Positions 1 through 12,861 of a DNA stretch of 64,000 bases are shown here, in pieces (the first letter of the stretch is position 1; every line of letters begins with the position of its first letter). This DNA comes from Nymphaea colorata. Lineage: Eukaryota; Streptophyta; Magnoliopsida; Nymphaeales; Nymphaeaceae. The position numbers and the translations under genes were made by a program. The stretch lies in contig NC_045146.1 in assembly GCF_008831285.2 (NCBI RefSeq), positions 18,429,289-18,493,288 of the forward strand, read 5' to 3'. The notes beneath the pieces are model-generated. The model searched no databases, was not told where the DNA came from, and saw only the letters and a program-made list of their open reading frames with translations.

Positions 1-1853
1 ATCCTTAGAGTGAATTTGTCAAAAAATAAAAGGAATGAAAACGCTGAGTGGCATTCGGCAGTAGAGTTGGAAAACCTCCTTGTTCATTCTGGGCCAGATT
101 CTTTTGCTGCCGTCTAGAGGAGGCGTTGCCCACTGACAAACGGTCCAGGCTCCAGATATTCCCAACACAATTTGTTTGTTCGACTCTGTATTATGAGATC
201 TATTTTCGGATCCAGGTGAGCGTTAATGCCTTTCAAATTAAGTTTCGAATCTAAATGGATCAAGTCCACATCCGCATCAGGTTCCCTATCCTCTTTAGTT
301 TGCAGGAGAAGAAGAGTTGGTTAGGTACCTTTCATGGAACTTGGACGTCCAAATCAAGGACCCTAGGCGAAGGAATATCTCTTCTGAGATTAACATGCAA
401 GAAGAATATCTCTTTCTACCTCTGCACACTACCTTTCTAGTTTTTTTTTTTTTTTTTTAAAAAAAAAAAGATGAGATGAATGCTCTTTTTCCTTGTCATA
501 CCAAGACAAAAAGGAAAAGGCTTCATTTTCTTCTTCCTGGTTTCGTCATAAGATACTGAAGGCAGCACACACTTGCACGCAAAATCTCTCTGATTTTCTT
601 GCAAGGATATGAGAAACTTGTATGCTAATGAAAAAAATGAAAAAAATAACTTTTGCATCTTTCGTTTTATAATAAGAAACTGCAAAAAAAAATCGTCGTA
701 AAATGTAAATTGGTAGTAGTTGTGGCATTTAAAAACAGTTTTGATTAAGACAAATTTTCAAATTTGAAAGTGTTGAGGCAACCTGGTTGAAGTTCGGACA
801 AACTAAACTTGGAATTGACGGGATATTGTTCTGGAAAAGGTTCATTTCTAAAATTCGTAAGAAAATTAATTTTCTTTATTACTGTCACCCACATTTTTAT
901 ATTTAATTTATGATAGCATTAACCAGAATAAAAATGCTAAGTAAACGCCAAACGGTACATGTTAAGGTCATTCCTTCGGGTGACGAGGACATGTTACCAG
1001 TCTTCCCGGATTGAGAAGGAAAGGCGACTGTGCTCAGCACGACATGCGCGATCTACGCCTGCCCTAAGGGCGTGTCTGGTTGGCGGGCTACAGTTGGCGA
1101 GAAAATTTGATTCCCGTCTAAAGCCAGCAGACGTGCTGAACACATTCCGCATCAAAGGCAAGCTGGGCGAGTGCAAAAACAAGGAGTGGGTTGTACGCAA
1201 ACAGGGATCCATTGGCATGCGGTCCCTCACTGCTTCACAGTTCACACACGGCGACGATATACGAACAGTAACGGATACGACTGACATTTTACCTCGTTAA
1301 AAAGATAAAAAGACTGTCTTGATTTATAGTCCGTCTCTTCACATCAACAAAGAGGTCTCTCTTTCTCTCAATGGAAATAAGCCTGGGCTAACAGAAGCCT
1401 TAAGAAAGAACATACGGCAGCTCAAAAAGCCACTACCAAATTGTTCATTGCCAAACTGAGACTGTCGTGTGAGCATAATACATCCGTCTAAGCATCTCAT
1501 TTTGGTTAAATAACGGCTGAACACTGATAGGGAGATAATAGTTTGTCAGCCATCAAATCCCAAAAGTACCAGAATTGAGACGAAACCACATAAAAACAGG
1601 CTACAACCATCCAAATCGAGCAACGAAACCACACTGCCATTCTCTTTTCCATTCTATTTACTTCTGATATATGGAAGATTGGTCTGGTTACATTCCTGCA
1701 CATGAAAACGAAAAAAGAATTTGAATGTACACTATGTATGGAGGTGAAAGGTGAATTTTTGACCCATTTGAGGGCTTAGCAACGACGGTCACAAACCAAA
1801 AACCCAAGTGTAACTTTTGTAATATAGGACGAGAGTTCTAAGTTGAACAAGTT
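1..1853. other. Stretch downstream of VEN4 homolog, no gene recognised
   Basis: This AT-rich stretch lies beyond the stop codon of the minus-strand VEN4 homolog, so its right part probably carries that gene's 3' UTR. A run of T followed directly by a run of A near 438-470 can fold on itself. Overlapping open frames on both strands at 959-1300 (113 and 97 codons) match no family I know, and neither has a convincing composition; I do not call them genes. Confidence 0.5.
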
Positions 1854-4800
1854 TCACAGTTTTAAACTTCTGCTTCTCTTCTTTTTCGGGGTTTCATGGA
1901 CCTGGGCTTTGATTCCGTAGGTCTTCAGCTGGAAATTTTCAAAGGCCTCCGAGACTGCTTCCACCTAGATCGTGATGATATCCATGAAAGGCCATTAGCA
2001 ACTGCCAATTAGAAAGGAAGAAAGAAGGATGATGTAGAAAAGCTTAAAAAGATGAAACTAAGCACACGAACCAGTTCTGGTTTTTTGGAGTACACCCGCA
2101 CAATTGTATCTTGATATGATGCTGGCAATAAATGGCTGATTTGGTCACCCGCCACAAGAAACTTCTCCGAACATTCATAGTCCTACCAAAAAAGGACCAG
2201 TGAATAGAATACACGAAATAATGCAAAGGCTGTTTCCCAGAAACATGCCCTTCAGTAATGAAGATGCTGAAAAGTTTATATGGTAGTGTTTTCATATTTT
2301 TTGCTTTAAAATGTGAACAGCATACCGCTACTATGATATGCTCTAGAAGCGAAATGAGATGACTGCAGATGACATGGCGGGCATTTTCAAAAATAATCCT
2401 GTGATGATTCATTGACAGATGCAACGTAATATGTAATTGAACCAATTTCTACCAAAGCGCAGAGATGAGTTACCTTGAAAAAGTGGATCCTGTATGTCCC
2501 CCCCCAACATGCATATGGAAAAAAAACATGGCCATTAATTCTGATATGCCTGAAGAAATATTTTAAAGTCTTGCAAAATTGAACAAATTCTGATATGCTA
2601 TTACCACTCAAGTGGATTATCCTTCCCACGGGTCAAATCAATCCTTACATTGCTTATCGCGATATCTTCTTCCCTTAAGTTTACTCCTGCCTTCGTCTGA
2701 AAATTTTGAAGATATCAAACATAAAAGTAAACAGATCTAGTGAACACCACAAGATCAACATCAAAGCATCAGTATTAGAATATAAGAAAATGAAAAGGAC
2801 CTGAGAGCACACAATATCGTGTGCCGTAACATCTTTGAAATGTTCAAGTTGGTCTTTTGGTACAGCATACTCATTGCAAAACTGCAAAAGATAAGCCAGC
2901 ATTAATTGATCAAAATCTAGGGAAGAAGTGAGACAGAATCAGCAAAACTTGATTGAATGCCATGCATAAACATGCAGCCATGAAAGCCAAGTCATCCTTA
3001 AAAAAGAGCTTCAGCTTGGCATATGTTTTTCCTTTTTTCAGTAAAAGAAAAAAGTCTTGACTACTTGGATTGCTGACATCAAAGACCAGTTGTAATAACT
3101 GCATGTCTGCATATGTTTGTAAGCTCAACGATTTTTTTTAATTCTTTTGCATCAAAGATAAATGCAGAAAGCTCAATCATATTGAAATTCTTTTCAACAA
3201 ATAGGCGATAAGCCAATAACCATTGGAAAACAAAACATGGAGTTAAGAACGGACAAAGCATACCTGATACAAATCTCTTCTGCGCATTCGCAAGATTAAT
3301 TCCCTTGACGGCCTCAGCTCTTCATCAGGATCTGTTTCAATCCTTTTCATTATCGTGTCATCTAACTATATCATTTAAAAACAAAATGTTATAAGCAACA
3401 ATGTTGTAAAAAGTGTATGGTAAGCCGTATCGGTCTGGTTTTAAGATACGTTGTATCATAAAATATCGTAACGTATTGTAACTATATCATATTTAAAAAA
3501 AATTAACCAGAAAAAATTCTGAAAAAATCATAAAAAATTAGTAAAAATTAACATATTGTAACGTATCATAACTGTATCGTATGATACGGTGCCTGTATCG
3601 TAACTGTACAATACAGGTGGCATATCGTATCGCATTTCTGAAATGCGACGATATGTATCGTACGATACGTACAACATTGATAAGCAACATTTAGCTTGCA
3701 ATAGTTTCCAATTTGACAACAATCATTGAGCAATATGCTGAGGACCTTCGAGTAATCTGCTGGGTTGTGGATGCTGGAAGAAATACCAAGATGCTTGTCA
3801 GCAAGCAGAAGTGCATCTACAAACATTAGCTCCAATGCCTGAGATAGATAAGCACAATATTACTGAATCTATGTTTGAAAAAGAGAAGCTCCATTCTTAC
3901 AGTCAAGTATTCAGGCAAAATAATAAACTAAGTACCTTTACTTTTGCATGTGTATAGACTGTTCGGAAGAGATCAGCACGAGTTGAAAACAGCCTCTGAA
4001 TAGTGAGATCTGTCCAAATCATCTCAATACAGTCCGAAATTGACACCAAATTGCAACAAAAACAGAAATAACTTAAAAAGAAGAATAAATTGCACTATCA
4101 CCAGACTACTAACATTCCTTTGCTCGATAGCATATTTCATCCCCAATGACACGCATGCTATCCATCAACCTGATGCAAAATAGCAACCTTTAGAATAGAT
4201 TCTGAATCTGACAATGGAAAGATGCTCATTTAAGCTGGCTACAGTTTGAAAATAGACTTTAGATCATGTCAGGTAAGAGATTAATGGAAATGAAAACAAC
4301 AATCAAAGCAAAAAGTACTTGAGATGGTAACAGCAACTACAGATCAAGAGTGCAGATCGAAGAACTAAATTAAAATCAATGAATCAAGGTGACACCTTTC
4401 GTAGTGAAAACTGCAGCCAATGCCACAAGCTCGACAATCACGGGCAATATAATCAAACCTGCACATATGCTTGCCATGGTATTAGAAGAATAAAAATGAT
4501 TCCGACGTGCATGACATGCAAGATGCATAGAAGAAGAAAAAGAAGAAAAAGGTGAACTTTTCAACTGACTTGTCAACATCTATTCCATTTCGGCCGTTTG
4601 CAACTATATCATACAAGTACTGCTTCTCTTTTAAGCCCTAGGTCAAAGCCATAAAAAAAAGGTAAGCAAAAGAAAAAGTCCCATACGATAAATAACACAG
4701 GATGGGCACAATTAACATACATTTGTCACCGTGGTATTACAACTAGCCAGAATCATTTCCTGCAAAATAAAGTAATTGAGGTGACAATTTGCAAAAGAGC

Positions 4801-6874
4801 TATTAAAAAAAAAAAAAAAAAAAAAAAAGCATACAAAGCCATTTGGAAAATATAGCTAGAATTATCTTCAGAGAAAAGATACTAATCATCTGCATGCGTG
4901 TATATTGGAGTATGCAGGGCGAAAGAACGGTCTTGCAGGCATTTGAAGCCAGACAAGTCATTGATGATCTCATAACCAGTACGGACTTTAAAGACAACTG
5001 TGCATAAAAACACTGGAGTAACAGTACAGATATATGAAGAGTATTTATCCGAAAGTAACGTTTGGATTAAAGCTCAAAAAGGCTATTGACAAGTTTGTAG
5101 ACGGGACACTCTTATTTTCTCATTTTATACACATTCAGTAGCATACGAAAATTCAAGGAAGTTTATCATTTGTCATGTAATGAATATTATTAAGGTTTCC
5201 CCTGCAGCTGTTTTATGCCTTTCAACTTCCAAAATGTGATACAATTAACAAAAGTAAATAAACAGAAACAAATTAAGGAACCAAAAAAGAACTACAGCCT
5301 TCAAAATGCAAGCACAACCTATCTTTCACAGTTTCACTAAGTTTGGAAGTTTTTTTTTCCATCAAGAAATTCATTTAACATATTTTTTGAACAGAAATGA
5401 CATAAAATTTCTCCATTTAACTTTTTCAAATATATTTAATTTACTCTCTTTGATTTACAAAGATATTAAGCCACAGCCTCACCGCAATAGGAGAATCTCA
5501 GTAACAATATAGACTTCCTTTTTGAGCGCATAGAAGGTTGTAGATTTGAAGGTACAGAAGAAAGAAAGTACATAGTAGCAGTAGCTCTTTAGGTTATTAT
5601 TATTAGAGAAGCCTACAAAAATGACAAGTTTAGAAACACTTTTGTATCAGATTATCTGTTGAATAAACGATGGTTAAGTTTTGTTTATGTAACAAAAAAC
5701 ATATATATGTTTCCTGAAGTTTTTTCCTTCTCTATTTTATTTTCCTTTTCCTTAAAACTTTGCTAAGGGTAGCACTAGCCTTTCTAGCTAGATCATAGGA
5801 AAACCCCATGATGTAGCCATTAGGTGAGTCTTAACTGCCAAGTTATCTATCAATTTCACTAGCATAATGGCTAGTCCTAGGGATTAAGGGGTAGGTAAAT
5901 GTGGGATGTTCCTCGGTCTTTTTCACTTCTTTATGCAATTTATGTTAACGAGTCCATATACTCGGTAGGTATCTTAGTACACTTCAGCCCCGATTGTGAT
6001 TGGCATTTTTCAAAGAGCAATGCATTCTTTGGTCTGGATCCCCCTTGAACCGCTTTTGTGTATTCAAGCTGAGCCTTTTTGTCATATATTTTATCATCAC
6101 AAGCATGACACTAAACCCATAATCCAATCCTTACAGGAAACAAATTCCATGGGAGAGCATTTTTTGTACTAACAGACATACTCGCTAAAAATAGTAAATG
6201 AAATCAAGCCTCAGCAATATCACTTACCTTTACTCTTCTCTGCAAGTTGGGATCTATGTCAATATTGTGCTCATCAACCATGAAATCAATCATCTCAGCC
6301 GACATCTGTTCATGAGACCTAAACAGCAAGTTCATTGTATGATATTATGATTAATGAAAAAAAGAACATCATGGGACAACCCACTAAAATTTTGAATATT
6401 ACGAGGAAAATAAACATCAACCATGAAATCAATCATGTCTGACTTCTGCTCACGAGACCTAATAGCAATTTCATATATGTTAGCAAAAAAACATCACAGG
6501 ACAACAACCCATTAATATTTTGAATTTTATGAGGAAAATAAATAACCACAGATAAATCATACAAAGAAATAAGATATATTTTACAAAAAAAAGTTACAAG
6601 ATAGTTTCAGAAAATCATTGACATTATTAAATGACAAAGATATTGCGAGAAGAGTCTCAGAAAAATCATTTTTCGATTGGCGTGTCTGTGGGGTACTGGG
6701 TACATATACATATATTACACACATTTTTGTATGTCTACGGTAACAAATGCAAATTTACCAGCATCACTGAGCTCATATTTGGCAAACATAACAAACTGGC
6801 TTGTCAACCATCCTACTAAATCTGAACCAAAACCCAAATGAGGTCCATCAGTCAAGGCCACCATGCGTAGGCAC

Positions 6875-6918
<44 letters not shown>

Positions 6919-9900
6919 CAAAGTTGTTTTTTTTTTTGGAAAAAATCTCAGGAAAAACTCGAAAAATTTTAAAAAATAAAAAATTAGGTATAAATAAAAT
7001 AAATGAGAAACTAATAGGAAAACATAAATAAAACTATGTAACAGTGATAAAAGGAATGTTTTAACCTATGTCACACGGGTACGGGTACGATAAGGGTATG
7101 GGTACGGGTACGCGGACACGGCAATATTTCAAAATTTTAGGATATGCGGACACGGCAAATTTTATATTCTAAAAGGTTAAAAAAGATAATAAAATTTAAA
7201 AAAAAACATTAAATTAATAATTCATTCTTACAATCTCATAAGTCATAAGAAAGAAAGTCTCAGATTCTCAAACAAAACATTGTTCATCACCAATCTCATC
7301 ATAAGTCATAAGAAAGAAAGTCTCAAACAAAACAAAGAAAGTCGGGTTAGTAAAGTGGTTCGGATCGGGTCTGACCCAGACCCGATCCAAAACATATCCT
7401 GCCGTGTCCAAGTGTCAGTATCCAGGTGTCAGAGTGTCGACACCGGTACGTGGCCCATTTTGTCGTGTCTGTGTGACATAGGTTTTAATGATAATAAAAA
7501 TGATGAAAATAATTTAGTTTAAGTTCATATTCAAATCCATGATAATATCAATGCTAAAAAATAGAAAAATGAAAAACCAGGAAAAATTCGCGACAAAAAT
7601 GCAAAAAAAAAACGCGATAATAACACGATAAATAATTTTTCCCTTTTTTCAAAATATCATGATTTTTTCCCTTTTTTCATTTTTCTTATTTTTAGCATTA
7701 AGATCACGAAAATTTCTCGAAAATATCGCGATATCTGTGAGACTGTGACTTACAGACACAGCCACATGAGTGAGAACAATATCTTCGTAAAGTAAAAAAA
7801 CAAATATGCCCCTTGCAGTTTACCCATCATTTGCTTTCCGATTATCACCAATGATATAAAAATTAAGGATTATGGATACTTGTATAGCTTGCATAGCAGC
7901 TCAATTACTGGTGGTACATGCTTATTTTGTAGACTTTATAGCTTAATATTGAATATCCCTATATTTTATTCTAACTCGTAACAGTAAAAGTTTAGGGCCC
8001 TAATTCGTGCAAGTTACTAAGCCAACCTACTCACCTGCAAGTCAACTGCCAAGTGATCCTTGTCCAAACCACAACTTTTGCTAACTATGACCAACCCATA
8101 ATTCAAGAAGATGGATTTAGATTGATGGCTAGCATCAGAACAGCTAAGCCTGGTGAAACTTATCATAAACATACTGACAACTCATTTCACTTATTGAATA
8201 GGTCCCATATTAATGTTTGACAGCAATCAGATGTACATTCTCACAATCTGGAAGTAAGGATACTTCTTTTGTATAGTTAAACTTAAGAGAAGACTATGTC
8301 ATTCATCATGATCTTGACTTAGAATGCCAAGTTTTCATTTTATTCATTCAAAACATGGTAACCATGAAAAGTGAAAATAATAAAATGACAATAAGATCAA
8401 AATCATGAGAATAAAGAACTATGGCAATGACAAGCTAACTAGACCGAAGTTATCAAGCATTCGCTTAATGCAAGAAACATGAAGTGGCAAAGGACACCTT
8501 TGTTATCACTGACCACCATAACCATAGCAAATTAAGTAGATTTCTAGCTTCAGCCCTATTTAACCCAGAAAGTCTCTGAAAAATTGAGACATAGAACAGA
8601 AAAAACCAAATGGATAAACAACAGTATATGCATATATTATCAACAATAGAAAGTTTCCTGAAAAGGCTGTATTGTTTATCTCCAGCATAACACAATTAAC
8701 TAGGAACTTAAAGAACCCCTATTTAAGGATCAAAGTTTTATATTGAAATTATCATCAAATTGACAATAGCATATACTAGTGCATGCATAGCAATTGATTC
8801 CATGCAACTATGGACATGAAATATAAGTTTATTGTAGTAATTGTTGCACTTATCAGTTATCACAATTCATTTCAAAGGTCGTTTTCTGTACTTCAGAAAC
8901 TAATGCTTTAGGTTTTAAACTTAGAAAGGCATTCAGGGATCCTCTTCTGTCTTGTTTATTTCTTAAATTACCTCATCAAGCTACGTATCCTTAAAACCTT
9001 GTGTCAAACTGGTTGTACATTATATAATGAATATCAATGATAAGGAACTCCACAAACGTGCTCAAGTTTCAATGTTCTTAATGGCAAATGAGTAATGCAA
9101 CTTTTCACCAAGCAGTGGTTCAGTTTTTGCAATTTTGTCTGGTCCTGCCATACTCATTCCATCGCACAGCTAGTTTCTATAAGAGACAAGAGGAATTAAA
9201 GCGTACCATTCAGATCCTTTAAGAACCAAAGGAAGGAATGCTCGATCAAATAAATGACTAAAAGGCCCATGACCAACATCATGCAGCAGACCTACAAAGA
9301 TAGAATGGTTATAAGAAGAAAAAATCAGGACCAACAATAGTCACTTGAATAAAAAATGATACCAGCAAGTTTTACAGCCATAATATCAGATTGATGAATA
9401 TCAAGTTCTGGCCCCTGGAACATGAAAATAAAAGGATCAGCTAAACAGAATCAACTGAGCTTTAAGACTTTTTTTTCAAGAAAAAAAAAAAAGAACATTG
9501 ACATAAAGAACATGGACTTGCTTGGAAATATTGAAGCCTATTCAATGCTTGACCAGAAAGCCAATAAACGCCCAAAGAATGCTCAAAACGAGAATGGACT
9601 GCTCCAGGATAGACCAGGTACGTGAGGCCTGTAAAAGCACAAACCCTTTCCTAGTAACTCTTTAGAAGATGAGACTGCAAAAACAAGCACCATAATCTTA
9701 GCTGTCAAAATCCCAACTAGTCTTAGTCGGTTGAGTGGGTTATCAACTGATCTGTGTATGAAACCAGCAAGTTGGTCAGACTAGTCAATTAGTTAGACAA
9801 ATCATGGTCAGCTGACCAATCCCTGACCTATAAATATATACCAGCATTCTTTGTATATATACAGATATCTTCATATTTCTTTTCATATTATTATATGTAT

Positions 9901-12861
9901 TTATTTATTATAGTCAATCAACTTAGACCAAGATGGACTGACGAGTCCAACTAATTTTTTTAAGGACTTAACCACCTGTTTTCAACTTTCTATTTTGAGA
10001 ACATAGACTATAATATGCAAAATATGAAGAATCTCTACCGGTTTCCTATATCATGAAAAAACATAACAGACCATATTGTTCAATTCCATTAGTCCCAGCA
10101 AAGAATTGGAGAATAATGGGTTAACAGGAAGAGTAAGGTTGCAACATTTGGCAAGTTCATACAATTTCCTTTTTTTCTCAAAAAGAACTTCAACCTCAAG
10201 AATTCTACCTCATTATGTGTACAACATTGCAAGAGGACATTACTTATCCACTTCATTGACTAAAGGCAGAAATTCCTTCTTGCCTAACCTTTTCAATTAG
10301 TTCTCCTTCAATCCTTATTGCTTTAACTTTGACAGATTTTACGATATCAAAGCCAAGAATTCACAAGTTTCTTCTTTTCCTATATTCCTTCTGCCATCAC
10401 CTTCTCCTTTTCATCCTATATTCCCTTTTATCTTCTTCCCTCCATCAATGATTCACGACAATGCAGCACCACCATGGACATGACACACTGATAACAACCT
10501 AACATCATATATCTTTAAAAAAAACATAGAAAACATATAACTAAGTACACCTGGCTATGCCATTTTTAGAAAGTGCTCGGAGCAAAATATTTTTGCACAT
10601 AGGCGCTCTTTTTTCAAGTTAAATGGGTAGAAAACGATCGTTGTCTCAAACATTGTCATCTAAAATGCCAAAACGAAAAGTAGTGGTTTCTCTATAAGGA
10701 AATGGCATAGAAGTGAACAAATATTACCAAGTTGCTTTAAGTCACGCAACCTGCAGATTAGAAAAAGCTCATCTCAGATTAGCAGATGACCAACATAATC
10801 ACAAAGAAGAGATATGATAAGATGAAAGTGAAGAAATCAATAGGGTAACAAGTTGGCCTCAGTTCAACACTGAAGCAGCGAACATACCTCTGAAACTGCT
10901 CTGTGTCTATAAACTCCAGGGACAGCTGCAAAGCAAAATGTATCGATATATCAACCAAGAAAATCAAATGGTTAATGGACTACTGTCAAAGTGTCCAAGT
11001 AAGCATGTTAATATTTTCAAGCAAAAGACAGAGTACGAATAAGCCCCAACTTTATAGAGAGAGAGAGAGATGCTACAAAAAAGTACCACCAAAAAATGGA
11101 GAAGTCGTTAGATTCTTTGAATGATGAATAGTGAAAGAAGGTTATTATAGCCGGGTCAACACAAAGAGTGAATACGACGAGCAATCAATACCAGAGACTA
11201 TTCATCTAGTGGCACAAAGCGAGAGATTGGGATTTAGACATCTAAAGGTAGCATCCGTATGCCCAATTCATCCAGTGGAACAAAGCGAGAGGTTGGGATT
11301 TAGAAATTTGAAGGTAGCATCCGCATGCCCGATTCAGAAACCAAAAGACAGAAAAACCGTTTAGAGTCAACTGACGCATAGAATCTTCTCCATGTGACAG
11401 ACCGTACGGAAAACGCTGACCAAGCCACCGCACGTTCCTCATAAAAAATTACTAGGACGCAAAAAAAAAAAAAAGGATTCATCATCTTTTACCATTCTAA
11501 CAGTTCCTCTTGACGGATGTTTCCAACATGTTTGTTGCCAGTTTTGCTTCAGTACATTAACTTCAGCTCCTAAGTCTAAGGACTACCAACCAAATTCATA
11601 CATGCGATTATAATTTTTTTATTTAAAATCCCAATAGAAGATCAAAACAATAAATAATAAAAGAAAAAAGTAACGCTAACTTTTTACCAAGTGAAGAATT
11701 TGTGCCTCGCATACTGCATAACAAAGTTTTCAGTGAACGAATCTGAGCATTAAGGCGCTTCATTAGTACGTTATGGTTGAGAATGAAAATTTTAGGAGAC
11801 AGAAAAATATACAAATAGTTCACGATTTTCCATGAATTCATTTTCTAACCAGGACTAAACCAGGACTAAACGCTTTTGTCGAACTTAAAAAACAACAACA
11901 TGAACAAAACGGCCATGACGAGAGCAGCACAAGATCAAACTTCTAATAGTGCTACAAGAGAAAATAGGATTAACTGCAGGGAAGGGACACGTTTCAATCT
12001 TTCCCCAGCACAGTGTAGTCGCCTCGTAGTACAAAAGAAACAGCCAATTTTCCATTCTGACATAAGTCAGCGACATTCAGCCGCAAAAGGAGCGTTCAAA
12101 CCGACGAGAAATGTCCCGGTTCTTTGGAACTTTTGACGCAAGGCACTGTGGAGTGCAAAGAAAATGAGACCTGCGTACACCCGGGCCGCCTAGTTTTTTT
12201 AGGGCGCTGTAGAAGCATCTTCCATGAACTCCACGCCAATGTCACTGCTCCGCGAGAACAGCACGCCTCTGAAATCCAAAGCAGAGAACCAAAGCAAAAA
12301 AAGACGGTTCACGTTTTTGGACGAATTCAAATCTAACTCCGAGCTTGTAACGTTTAATTTTCATCGATTTCGTTGCAACTCTACCAGACTTAAGCAACTA
12401 CAACAACAACAGACGAGATAGAACTTTTCACTGCCTTTCACTGGAGAACAAGATTTACTGCAGAGCCAGGACGAAATTACACAACTGGCTTACGTTTCCA
12501 CCTCTCCTTTAGAAATATAATCACCTCAATAACATAAAAACAGACATCCAGCTTTTCATTTATGACACAAGCAATCAAAACTCAACCGCTTAATAACGCT
12601 TAAACACATAAGGACCGCTCGTTCTCTCCCATTAAATCCGCGAAACTTCATTAGACTCGACGAAAACGAATCCTGCTTTCAACACAAAGCAGAAAAGCAA
12701 TACCAGGAAGACGGAGAGACAGAGAGGAGTACCGGATCGAGATGAATGTTTCCATGGACGTTATCGTAGACGTACTTCGTGTGGCGCCGGTCATGAAAGG
12801 GGAAATGAACGTTGTTCGAGTGCGAATTCGCCGTGAATTCTACGCCGGCACCCGAACCCAT
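1854..12861 (-). CDS. VEN4: HD-domain dNTP triphosphohydrolase, VENOSA4/SAMHD1 homolog (19 exons)
   Basis: Exons in transcript order: 12861-12733, 10925-10888, 10750-10728, 9628-9522, 9414-9363, 9291-9207, 6318-6228, 4759-4721, 4637-4570, 4458-4396, 4169-4114, 4009-3936, 3838-3746, 3365-3264, 2881-2801, 2696-2605, 2489-2474, 2182-2072, 1964-1854. All reading phases join, giving 1431 nt and 476 aa, close to the roughly 473 aa I recall for Arabidopsis VEN4. SAMHD1-type residues are visible: FQRLRDLKQLG about 54-64, HSRFEHS with H80, the HD pair H120-D121 in LLHDVGHGPFSH, and D210, Y214 and D218 in VDKFDYIARD. These correspond to human H167, H206/D207, D311, Y315 and D319. The family hydrolyses dNTPs to nucleosides and triphosphate, and the plant protein is linked to dNTP balance and chloroplast development. 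Oddities are exons of 16, 23 and 38 nt, a GC donor after exon 4, and transposons in introns. The start is the only ATG preceding the conserved DRRHTKYVYDNVHG segment. Confidence 0.93.
3399..3679. mobile_element. Non-autonomous hAT-like MITE in VEN4 intron 13
   Basis: A 281-bp element with inverted ends (CAATGTTGTA / TACAACATTG). It is flanked by an exact 8-bp direct repeat, ATAAGCAA, at 3391-3398 and 3680-3687. The interior is AT-rich and full of palindromic GTATCGTAC-like words and has no coding capacity. An 8-bp duplication is the size made by hAT transposases. It sits between exons 13 and 14 of the VEN4 homolog and does not disturb splice sites. Confidence 0.85.
6272..6540 (-). repeat. Tandem duplication including part of VEN4 exon 7
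   Basis: Two diverged copies of a ~130-143 bp unit lie side by side, 6272-6414 and 6415-6540. The left copy contains the acceptor and first part of the real exon 7 (6318-6228). The right copy, which is upstream in transcription, repeats the TAG acceptor, about 17 matching codons (SREQKSDMIDFMVD) and the intronic sequence before them. It has no matching donor, so it is probably a pseudo-exon. Confidence 0.8.
6878..6917. repeat. (TA)n microsatellite in VEN4 intron 6
   Basis: About 20 uninterrupted TA units inside the 2.9-kb intron between exons 6 and 7 of the VEN4 homolog. Confidence 0.95.
7065..7482. mobile_element. Foldback MITE in VEN4 intron 6
   Basis: A ~418-bp element with inverted ends CCTATGTCACAC / (G)TGTGACATAGG, flanked on both sides by an exact TTTTAA (7059-7064 and 7483-7488). 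Both terminal regions are rich in GGGTACGGGTACG- or GTGTCGACAC-like words, and the centre is AT-rich. No transposase frame is present. The 6-bp flank leaves the superfamily open, because the exact element edge could shift by a base or two. Confidence 0.75.
11200..11331. repeat. Two 66-bp tandem units in VEN4 intron 1
   Basis: Units at 11200-11265 and 11266-11331 are nearly identical (ATTCATC[T/C]AGTGG ... GTAGCATCCG). Because the period is a multiple of three, both strands stay open across the repeat and give spurious small ORFs. It lies in the first intron of the VEN4 homolog. Confidence 0.85.

Noticed and set aside
959-1300. 113-codon plus-strand frame and its antisense partner
   Set aside because: No recognisable domain, no splice or promoter context, and both strands are open, as expected for chance in a GC-richer patch.
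2290-2404. An apparent degraded VEN4 exon (DYF, stop, then KCPPCHLQSSH) after a CACAG acceptor
   Set aside because: The intact exon with the expected DYECSEKF...ISHLLP...VRVYSKKPEL sequence and correct phase lies at 2182-2072, so the gene is not broken and this resemblance is chance.
4803-4997. Minus-strand frame overlapping the A-tract within VEN4
   Set aside because: The conserved sequence runs straight from the exon ending at 6228 (RRVK) to the one starting at 4759 (EMILAS), so this is intron.
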